DNA from: Elysia marginata
Lineage: Eukaryota > Mollusca > Gastropoda > Plakobranchidae
DNA: 52,748 nucleotides
Direction: 5' to 3'
Assembly (NCBI GenBank): GCA_019649035.1
Contig: BMAT01004464.1
Location: 64,635 to 117,382, forward strand
This document shows positions 36,149 through 45,639 of the stretch, one piece after another (within the stretch, counting starts at the first letter, position 1; each line of letters opens with the position of its first letter). The position numbers were made by a program, and so were the translations under genes. The notes below the pieces were generated by a model, which was not told the DNA's origin, ran no database searches, and saw only the letters and a list, made by a program, of their open reading frames with translations.

Positions 36149-37241
36149 TTTCATCAACCTTGCTCTTATCAGGCTGCTGTGGGCTTCCTTAGGTGTACAT
36201 TAAGCCTCTAAACCTAATGCTTTCTGCTTATTTTTTAGTTTTAGAAGGGTCTGCTTGTTTCCTTATTCTCATCTTCACTTTATACACCTTTGTATCCTCC
36301 TGTCTGCATATTTGCTTGTCTCTCCTTCCCTCGCTATCCCACTTTGTCTTTCAACCTAAATTCCCTAGCATCCTTGGACTACCAATTCCTCCACGAGTCC
36401 AGCGAATCAAGCGGCATAGCTCAGGGGATCATGCCCACTTCAGCCTATCAGATCACGCCGGCTCCCTGGTTCCAAGCCTCTATTGTGCTGTCAGCTTAGG
36501 CTTATGAATAAGAAGTCTTGAGATCAGAAGCATTTTGTCTCCAAGATGTTGGACTCCCCGGACACTGAGAGGGGTGGTCTTGTTGCAGTCTCTTCCGGCA
36601 GTTCGAGAGCCACCCTAAAGACGTTAGGTCTAGATGTCTTTGTCTAAACGTGCATAAACCGAAAAATCTCCGACGAACGTGTTTATTTCGTGTAAAGCTT
36701 CTTGTGTGGTGTAATTGATGCTCTTGTTTGTACACATTGCATTAGTGAAAACAAATTTAAAGTACTCATGTTTTAAAATGGAAAAATAGAGAGAGAAACC
36801 GGTTTAATAATTCCAATTGACAAGATGACAGTACTGCATTAGGAGGAAAAAGGTATTCTGTGTGGCTCGATGGTTCGGTTTCGTGAGCGAAACACTGCAT
36901 CAAAATTTTCATGAAATTGAAAAGTTCTTGTTATGGCAACTTGGTATGGGTTAATTATGAAAACCGTATTATGATAGGAATTGTAGACGTGAATACAAAA
37001 ATAACCTATGCACTGATAACTCGAAGATGTTCATCTAATTTTCTTTATTTGTGGAAGAACAGGATAACAAGATCTGTGAAAAATGTTAGTAAAAAATTAA
37101 CCATTTTGTTTTATGTAGTCTGCGTGTATTTTTTTGTTTTGTTTAGTTTATTGAGGCCAAACACGATTCGATCAGAACTTGTCTTGCTTTTGGTCTTCAG
37201 CTCACGTGACATAGTACTGTGAAATAAATCAGCCTCTTGCT

Positions 37242-37280
37242 GGCTCAGCTGATAACAGTTGGGTGTTATCTTGCTGAGGC
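37242..37280. repeat. Imperfect hairpin, stem about 15 bp
   Basis: GGCTCAGCTGATAACA (37242-37257) pairs with TGTTATCTTGCTGAGGC (37264-37280) across a 6-base loop. The inner 7 bp (GATAACA/TGTTATC) and the CTCAGC/GCTGAG part are perfect, with small bulges. No known function. Confidence 0.7.
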
Positions 37281-37559
37281 AAAGTAAAAAAAATGTATTT
37301 AAAATGCATTGAACTTTCTCTCTTGTACGATTTACACATATGCAAAGTCAATGATGATTCATCTTTCGGTTTTCGGTCGTCGCTTTATTAGTACAGCGGT
37401 TATCTACGAATCTCTTGTCGAGGCGACAAGAAAGAGAAGGCTGGAAGGGAGCTAGATCCAGACTCGGGCTGTCAATGATATATGAGATACCTTAGCTGCA
37501 AATATACTCGTGTGTCCTGTTGGCCTTAATATTTAATCGCATTCGGACCTGTTGTTGTT

Positions 37560-37694
37560 TCATTATCGGACGGGTGTGCGGTGAAGCGTCTCGCCGAGCT
37601 CGGTGTTGGTCGAGGCCCAAGTGTGCTTTACCAACACTCAGTGTTTCCACTTCTCTAACGGTCAGTTTTTAACAGTTCGACAGCGTCTTTAGGT
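37560..37694 (+). promoter_or_regulatory. CpG-rich block ending in a donor, possible non-coding first exon
   Basis: The segment from about 37565 (GGACGGGTGTGCGGTGAAGC, CTCGCCGAGCTCGGTG) is clearly more CpG-rich than its surroundings. It ends GCGTCTTTAG/GTATGA. It contains no ATG, so if transcribed it would be a 5' UTR exon. It lies 1.4 kb upstream of the candidate start exon at 39138. No TATA box was seen. Confidence 0.28.
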
Positions 37695-39137
37695 ATGATT
37701 CGTGTGCTTCTTGTGCATGTTGTAGAGTGTGTCATCAACAGGGAGGTTATATAATTTAAGGTTCGCAGATAGAAAATCTTGAGATGTGTTTTGAATTTTG
37801 CTTTGAAAATCTGGTCGAAGTTAAGAGATGTCGTGATGTATTTTCCTTTTTAACAATTTGCATTTAAATTTAAAATATATCGTTAAGGATGTAAAAATTG
37901 TATAAAGAAAGATACCCGAGAGAACCCATTGAAGATCAACAGTGCCGATTCAAGATGCAATTTGAACAGTTTGAAAAGGAGCAGCATTTTTAGACAGATA
38001 CCAGTTTTGTATTATTTTTTTTGGTTTTTGTTACATAGAGACAGATAATCATGTATATAATCATTTATTATATACCTTAACAATGCGTTTATTGTGACTG
38101 TTACATGCGAATATTACATACAAGACTCCAGCAATGATAGTGTTTTTTTATGTACTACCAGCTGCTCACGTTTCGTGTTTATTGGACCGTAAGAATCGTG
38201 TTTATGGACAATTGAAGCTAAAAGAGCAGTCATACAGTCCGGTCTAGATGGAGACCAATACTACCCTACCGTCAGTTTTGACATCAATTATAATATTGCA
38301 GTCTTGCTAAAGTGTTTCACAGGGAGTGTATAAAACAACAGAGTTATGAAAAGATGTGATTTGAAACAGACAAATTTACGATTTCTTCTATTTCTTGTAT
38401 GTTCCCTCAACACATTTTCTCCACCACAACTGTTTACCATTAGACACTCAGGAGAACTTCTAACTTTATTTACTGCATCTCTCAGAAGTGAAGTCATTCC
38501 TGTCAGTGCAAGTTTCAAATCGGATAAGAAATTGTTGTACAACTCTTGCTCAAAATTTTTTTTTTTTTTTTAGTTTTTGTGTCTTATAGTCTTAGTCTCA
38601 GGCTGCCAACTTCGAGTACCATTTACTCTCCAATTTGACTTCTTGCTATTGTCACTATCGTGATGAAGTATAATTGAAACACGCAGTCACTTGCATGACC
38701 ACTCTTTGAAAATATTGTGAAGAAGCTCATCAAATGTGTGTTTTGTCATGTTTATAGTACTATTTCACCAAAACAGCCAATTCACTTAATAATGTAGCCC
38801 AGAATTGACTCTCAAAGCTGTTCCAGGCAAGTTCAATAAACTACAAATGAAACTGCGGCGAACTGTGGTCAAAGTGACACCGGTGTAATTTCAGATGATT
38901 TTTTGATCAATGTGGCTAAATTAACCTTCGTTGGACTTTAATTTGTTGAAGGTGTTAGCTCTCTTCGAGTTGAGGTAAGCGAGAAAAACAAAAGCATGTT
39001 AAATCCTTGAAATCTATGACGTGAGATAAAACGATTGAAGGTGGTGAGGCATCGCAACACCCATCTCTATCTCTGTGTCTCCTCGAGTAACTGCTGAGGA
39101 CTGGCTAGCTGTGAGTGGTGTCCACTCGAAACTCGGA

Positions 39138-39177
39138 ATGGGCCGCTGCTGCTGTTACTCTAACAGTAAAGTAGAAG
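39138..39177 (+). CDS. Candidate alternative first coding exon E (MGRCCCYSNSKVE)
   Basis: ATG at 39138 in strong context (G at -3 and +4) gives 13 codons, MGRCCCYSNSKVE, plus one G before the donor GAAG/GTAAGA (GT at 39178), phase 1. Met-Gly followed by a Cys cluster is the classic pattern for N-terminal acylation (possible myristoylation of Gly2, palmitoylation of Cys4-6), though Arg3 is not an ideal myristoylation residue. The frame is open upstream for many codons without another ATG. The same phase and terminal base as the candidates at 23224, 27077, 28990 and 31558 suggest one shared downstream exon. The family is not recognised. Confidence 0.4.
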
Positions 39178-39179
39178 GT

Positions 39180-41690
39180 AAGACTAACAGTGAGATATTG
39201 TTTTCCAACTTTAACAAGGTGGGCTTTGGCCCGTTGCAGAACCGTTATAAACGACAGAAATCTGTACACAACCCATTTACCTCCAACTGGAAGGCTCGGG
39301 GTTTCCATTGCACTTGCCATCCGTGCAGCTCTCCAAGCGTTTTTGATACTTTTTAATGTGAATATTTTACGTAGAATAGTCTTAGCTCCCTTTCATACCA
39401 CATTTAAGTTGGTGGTTTGTTTACTTTCTTATATAATAGTATAATTGGATTGAATAGTTTCACAACTAAAGAGCCAAATTTAATATTTATGACAGATTTC
39501 TGAACTGTTCCTAAGTGTGATCCTGTTATTACGATAAAACAAACCGGGTTTATAATGGTTGGTGTATTTGTTCTTTATGTGTATCCATATGATATATTAA
39601 CGCGGAAAGAAGCGAAGTCTGGACAATTGATAGACGTTGTAAATTATAACAAGAGAAACTGTTTAAACTATCATTTTTAGGTTGCTGTTCTAAATGACCG
39701 GAAACTTTATACAAGTATTTGGTTATTGCACGCTTTTAATGTGCTGAATTCATGGCAGATTTGCACGATTTTTTGAGTACTGTGAACTGAGTATTTATAA
39801 AAAATCTCACCACCAGGCATCATTTAAAGAATTGCAAATCTTGTACAGTACGGTCGGTACACTAATTTGATCCGAGTAAACAGGCTGACGTTGTCACAGG
39901 TTATTATAAACTGTGTATCACAAATCAATATTTTTTTAATTATGAGTCATGCTATGAAAGCAAATTTGTTGTGCGAGCCTGTTAACCTTGTCTATCTTCA
40001 TGGAGTGGGTGATTGTTTATTGCACTGTGGAGAATGAAAAGTTCTTCGAGTTTACAACCTTACTTCCCGGATCATCATGATTATCTCAAATGTGGTCAGA
40101 AAACTTTCAATGTGAAAAATCTGCTAAGAGTGTTTTAAACGGGAAGACATCAATCCATATTGTAGTAACGGTTCATAGAATTTTGTATATAATTATATAT
40201 GACGTGAGAGCTGGTCATGCAAAACAACCTTCCGTAGCTCTAAAATATCACAAAAGTTGTATTCCAAGCTCTAATCATGACACCGGTATCTACGATAAAC
40301 ATAACCACACGAGCAAGACTAAAAGTAAAAAAGAAAAATATCATAAACCAAAAAGTAGAATAGAAACATAATCGGCACGAATGAACTGTATTTTAAAGGT
40401 AAACTTCACATCTTAGGCACATTTACACGAATAGAATTCTGAATTTGATGTTTGAATACAGTTATGCAGTCATGGTTATTTTACATCTAGCTGAAGATCA
40501 AAACTTTCTACATGCATGCGTTTTGCTCAGGCTCATGGGCGTGAAATTTCAACTTTTTTCCCACCGTGTAAACGTGACCAAATAATGGTGCCCGCAAGAA
40601 AGGATAATATTAAAAACCAACAATTTGTTATTTCCCAGATCGATTTAAACAGATAACTATTGTTATCTTAATAAGTCGATAAAGAGCAAGTTATGTTCTG
40701 ATGCAGATAAATTTGCCTTCCGATTGCCCTCGATAGGTAAAGAGCAGTTTTGACTTGTTGGTTTTATGTTATTAGCTGTAAGCTCTGCGAGTATTTTAGA
40801 GTTGTAGAATTGGAGAGAGGGAGAAAGAATAAATCCTTTCTAGATGTGCATTTCTTCATTTTTCTCAGTGACTTAAGATCTGTGGCTTTTTTCATTGTTC
40901 GCACAGCCGACAAATCTTGGTTATTTTTGCTCAACACTAAACACCCTTTTTCTCTTCTCCCTCCTAAGTATAGGGAGGAATAACCTTTCAAATCTTCAAT
41001 TTTCATTTTAGTATTCAAGCAGTATTTCAAGTCACGAAGCTGACAATTTTCGCCAGTTTAGCACACCTGATCTCGTACTTTGAAAAGTATCGAAATCTTA
41101 GAACTACAGCAATTTCTTGATATGGTGAGCAGAGTGTGAAAGCCTGCTGTGTGACATCGTAAATATGTTTGTTGCATCTTTTTCTCTTAATTAATCTCAA
41201 TGTTTTAATAAACCACTTACATGCTCAGCACAAAGTTGTTATCCCATTAAAAAAGTTGTTTTTCTCATATTCATAAGCAAATGAGATTCTTAAAGAGTTC
41301 ACACGTGATTAAGCTCATTAACCGCTCAAAATAAGGCAAAAGTTGTACGAATCTTTCAGTTTCCATTGCGTTTTTGGAAAGATACAAGTGGCGGGGTTTT
41401 CGTTGTCATGCGATATCTACGTTGAGAATAAAGTATTTGACCTACGGCTAAGGCGTTGTCTATTCTCAGGTTTATAAGAAGTTATCTTTTCCCGTTCCAC
41501 GCAAAAATCCAGGTTTGCAGGCAATGACTCTTCTTTATCCTGGTATATATATATATAAATTTGTAGTGTCGTTATCTCTGTCTCTCTGTGTTTATTAGAT
41601 ATTCACGCCTCAAAGACTGTATGCAGAGGACTGAAAGTTTTCACAGCTATTTTAACCAATCCCGGACACCTGCTAGGCGTGTTCTGTAAT
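39180..41690. other. Non-coding DNA, nothing recognisable
   Basis: AT-rich. Opposite-strand open frames overlap at 39105-39320 and 40750-41030 without domains. There is a short (TA)n run near 41545-41557. Confidence 0.45.
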
Positions 41691-44120
41691 TGAATTTAGG
41701 TCTAGGAGATTTTATTTTGAAGATTTAAAATCTGAATCGGAGGCAACGCCTAGATCTAGATTTGAATGACGCGTTTTTCAATTTATGTTAAACGTTCTTT
41801 GTACACCGTGTTTTGGAAATTCCCATACGGCTTAAAGTTCGCGTTCGTTTATCACAGCTTTTATGTTTGAAATTTGAAACAGTCGATCGTAAAAACGTAT
41901 ACTTTAATGTGAAAAGCTCAAGAACATAAAAAACACTTCTAAAACAATGTTCGTTGTATCTAGATTAGATCTAGACCTACAATTTAGATGAAGTGTTTAA
42001 AACTTGGCTCAGTTGTAGAAATTCATTTAGATAGTATGGATTTCAGATCTAGACCTAGAAGACTTTTTAAACACAGAGTCTAGATTAGGTCTAGATCTAA
42101 CTCAGGCTTTGCAGGAATTTCGTTTTCGTTTTATACTCTGCGTTTCATGTTCGTTTCCATTATAGGAGATAGAGGCCGTCGTAAGGAGAGGGAAATTGGA
42201 AACAGGAATGTATAAAAGTATAGAAATTTGGGAACAAACAAAACAACGCAGGGAAATGCAAGAATTGATAAAGAAATGTATTCAACTTTTATTCATTCAA
42301 AAAGATCGGAAAACAGCTGAAGAAAACCCATATTTAAAATATATTATTTCCGGCTTCCCAAGTTATTTGTTGATTCTAGATTAGATCTACATTTACAATA
42401 TAGATTAAGTTTCTAAAATGTGACTTAGCTCTAAAAAATACTATGCATAAGCCTAAAAACGGTCTAGACTAGGTCTAAGTTTAGATTGAACTTAGGTTTT
42501 GCGTGAGTTTTTGTTTTTGTTTGTTTTAGGCTCTGTGTGGCATAGTTACTTCCATGTTATAGACGTTGAAGACCGAGATGTTGCTTCCTGAGGATTATGA
42601 TGAAGATAAGGAAATGGGGACCAGTAATATATAAAAAATACATTAGGGACCAGTAATATATAAAAAGACATAGCTTTAAGAAGAGGATAAAACAACAGCC
42701 TAATGGGGAAACATAAAAAAAAAAATAGATAAAGAGAAGATGATTTTATTGGGGAAGGGGGGGGGGGATAGGACAGCTGATAATATTGAGTGAAGAAGAA
42801 AATTTGTGATGAGATGCAAATTGATCTGTTCAAAGTTGGACATTTAATACGCAATTATGTGAGGAAATGAAAAAAGGAAGGCAACGTTTGGCACAGTCCA
42901 GTCTATTAGTCGATCAGGTCGGGTACATATTTTCTAGTGTTTTCATATTTGCATTCATTCATCGTTATTTAAGCAACATGATCTGTTTCAACTTTCTTCA
43001 CCCGATATTTCGCGGTTTCTTTTCGTTAGTTTTCTATCGTTTTTTTTTTTTTTTGCTGTGTTTATTTTAGAATTTTGTACAGTAATATGCGTGTAAAATT
43101 GACACTGTTTCCTTTATATTTTCAGACATACTTATATTGAACGTGTTCAGGTTTTACCTCAAGATTTTAACGGACTTATTGCTGTAAAATATTCTAAGTT
43201 CAGCCCTGCATAGTAAACAAAATAAATTTAAGAGGTCAAACAGAGGCATGGGAAATACCGCACGGATTACTTTAAAAAAAAAAATTAATTTGGTTAGACC
43301 AACTGATCAATTCGTGTATGCAAAAGTGGAAACTTTTACACTGAGGAAAAAGAAAAGTTGTTGCCTCAAAATTTGAGGGGTTTTTTCTTGCCTTGGAACG
43401 AACTTTAAGAGCCTTATTGCGCACGATTTAAAAAAAATTGAAATACTAATGACAAGGTGTATGAATTCGCTGTAAGTGCCTGTAATTCAGGAGCAAAAGT
43501 ACAAAAACACACACACACACAAAACAACAAACAACAACAAACAGCCCCCCCCCCCAGCAAAACTAAGCAAAGAAGTGTTCCTGTAATATCTTATTATAAT
43601 GGAGTTAAGGTCCAAATTGTCGGTATCTTCTCCTTGGATTCGACGCAAACCAAATCCTCAAGAATTATGTTTGAAAAGACAGAAGCTTCTAAAAACTTAC
43701 AACGGCATATTTTTAAATTCAAGTGACGTCTAGGAGAGCCCCTTTTTGACATTTGAAATCTGAATCTGCGTCAACGACTAGACCTTAATTCGAATGCTAG
43801 CCACTGTAAAAGCTAGATATTGCGTTCAACAACGCAAGTTTTTTTCCCGCAGTGTGTCCTAGATGGGAACGCTGGCACAGCAATAGAATTTACAAACTCT
43901 CTTGATGCACCTTTTCTAAGAATTTCCGTTCCAGGGCATCGGAGTGAACGTTTGGTTACCAAAGTTTTTATGTTTAAAATTGACAAAATGGAACGTAAAA
44001 GCTTTTACTTTAATATGCAGAATCCGTGAACTTAAAAATAACACAGGAAAAAGGAACTGTAGGTCAACTTTTACACATAAAGAAAATGAAGTTATATCTA
44101 GATCTAGATCTAGATGTTAT
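41690..44120. repeat. Diverged repeat family / partial tandem duplication
   Basis: A segment at 41959 (ATCTAGATTAGATCT, then ACTTGGCTCAGTTGTAGAAA, then a CTCAGGCTTTGCAGGAATTT part) recurs at about 42374 (CTAGATTAGATCTACATTTAC, then GTGACTTAGCTCTAAAAAAT, then AACTTAGGTTTTGCGTGAGT), a spacing of about 415 bp. Another pair links 41720-41940 (GATTTAAAATCTGAATC, TTTTATGTTTGAAATTTG, ACTTTAATGTG) to 43750-44040 (ATTTGAAATCTGAATC, TTTTATGTTTAAAATTG, ACTTTAATATG). Identity is moderate by eye. It may be an old transposon present in several copies, or a decayed tandem array. Confidence 0.55.
43505..43556. repeat. (CA)n, (AAC)n and C-run low-complexity tract
   Basis: CA repeats, then AACAACAA, then a C-run. 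Confidence 0.9.
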
Positions 44121-44883
44121 TCACATCTAATCTACACAGAGATCCAAAACTACGTTAAGACCTCGGTCTCTACAGTTTTACAGGGTTTGTAGCACAACCT
44201 TATTGGTTTGTTTTTTAAAACTTTTGGCCTGTTAGCGTTAGTTTTGCGTACAGTCATAGGTATCTGTCTCATCATAGTTCGCTTTCACCGTTCGTAGAAG
44301 GGTCAATTTCCTAGTACCGGTACTTGTAATAATACATTCAGCATTAACTTCATAGTATGGCCTGCTCTAGTTGACACTATTAACATACGGCAAGCGTAAC
44401 CCTCTTACAGAAGCTTTAATGCAGATAACCTATTTAAGAATATTTCCTGTATCCCTTCTTAAACATGGACACCCGCTTCGGAAACTTGTAAGCTGATTCG
44501 CTTTTTTTAATTACCATACTAAAAGGCTACCCGTGGCCGGTCATTTCGCAACCCATGGAGTCTAGTTGATACCCTTGCCCCGCTGCTGACCTCGGCCAAT
44601 GATCGAACAATAGTCTGCCCGAGTCATATGGAATATTCATACTATAGTGTTTCTCTATTGTTACTTCCGTTCGCTTAGCACTCAGGTTTAAATAGTCTTC
44701 TTTGGAATTTAATTTTGCTCTTGACTCAGATATATGAGCTTACGTTTCTGTCAAGTTTATTGTGTACTTTTTTTGTTGACAGGATTTCTCCAGCAAATGT
44801 GAAATATGTGTAAAAAGGTTAAACCGATATTTGAGCAGTGCAAAGAAACAGTCGCTTGTAGCTTTGATGATTTTTTAAATAAA

Positions 44884-44915
<32 letters not shown>

Positions 44916-44931
44916 CCACCACCATCATCAT
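44884..44931. repeat. (CAT)n microsatellite
   Basis: Sixteen CAT/CAC triplets. In one frame they encode a poly-His run inside a 116-codon open frame that begins at 44806 and runs into the SINE at 45047, so that frame is not a gene. Confidence 0.95.
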
Positions 44932-45035
44932 TTAGTTCAACACCATGATATTTTTTGTTCAATTGCTTTGAAACGCCAAGCAAGAGGCGTCATTGCGACA
45001 CCTTGCTCTTTTCTAGAATTCTACTTGGCTAGATT

Positions 45036-45355
45036 ACCGTTCTGCCGACCGGCTCTGTGGCCTAGCGGTAAAGACACTCGCTCAGAGATCGGGAGGTACG
45101 GGTTCGATCCCCGGCCGAGTCAATCCAAGGACTTTAAAATTGGTATTAGTAGCTGATCCGCCTGGTGTATGGCATTATGGATTTAGTGCTAAGTCTGGTC
45201 GGCCCGGTGTCAGGATAATGTGACTGGGTGTGGTGTATGCAGCGCTCCGTACATCACAGTGTGGCAGCACGCTTTCAATTGTCCCAAGCGCCGTCTCTGA
45301 TACAACCTTGTAGTTGAAAAGACACTTTAAAATTCAACCAACCAACCGTTCTGCC
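45036..45355 (+). mobile_element. tRNA-derived SINE with 11-bp target-site duplication
   Basis: ACCGTTCTGCC is duplicated perfectly at 45036-45046 and 45345-45355, bracketing 298 bp. The body starts with a tRNA-like head: A box GTGGCCTAGCGG at about 45057-45068 and B box GGTTCGATCCC at about 45101-45111, closing with GGCCGAGTC opposite the starting GGCTCTG. A tRNA-unrelated part of about 200 bp follows. The 3' end is (AACC)n (about 45335-45347) instead of poly(A). Pol III transcription from the internal promoter and mobilisation by a partner LINE are expected for such elements. The good head and perfect duplication suggest a fairly recent insertion. Confidence 0.93.
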
Positions 45356-45546
45356 CATTCTATATGAGTTATCTCTCTTGAGCTTATAGACCAGGGTCTC
45401 TTTTTCAGATCGTATAATTTTGAATGAGAAGAAGGATTAGTATGATTACTTTGTTTAGAGATGACATTTCGTCTTCAACACTTATATAACTTAATCCATA
45501 AACAAGACGGAGACGGACATACACACAAAAAAACAACAAAAAAGTG

Positions 45547-45549
<3 letters not shown>

Positions 45550-45629
<80 letters not shown>

Positions 45630-45630
45630 G
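45550..45630. repeat. (GA)n(GACA)n microsatellite
   Basis: About 20 GA dinucleotides followed by about 10 GACA units. Confidence 0.97.
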
Positions 45631-45639
45631 AATGTGTGT

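Noticed and set aside
36911..37222. 103-codon frame with hydrophobic C-terminal half
   Set aside because: AT-rich, hydrophobic part follows T-rich DNA, no domain or regulatory support.
38288..38573. Overlapping open frames on both strands (84 and 75 codons)
   Set aside because: Both strands open over the same bases beside a poly-T run; neither shows a domain or splice sites.
42196..42384. 62-codon frame METGMYKSIEIWEQ...
   Set aside because: Needs a TTG start and lies in the decayed repeat of 41.7-44.1 kb.
45051..45121. A functional tRNA gene
   Set aside because: A and B boxes are present, but the sequence continues into a non-tRNA body inside one 11-bp target duplication, and the anticodon arm is not clean, so it is a SINE head.
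44806..45156. 116-codon frame with a poly-His run
   Set aside because: The His run is a CAT microsatellite and the C-terminal third is the tRNA-like head of the SINE at 45047.
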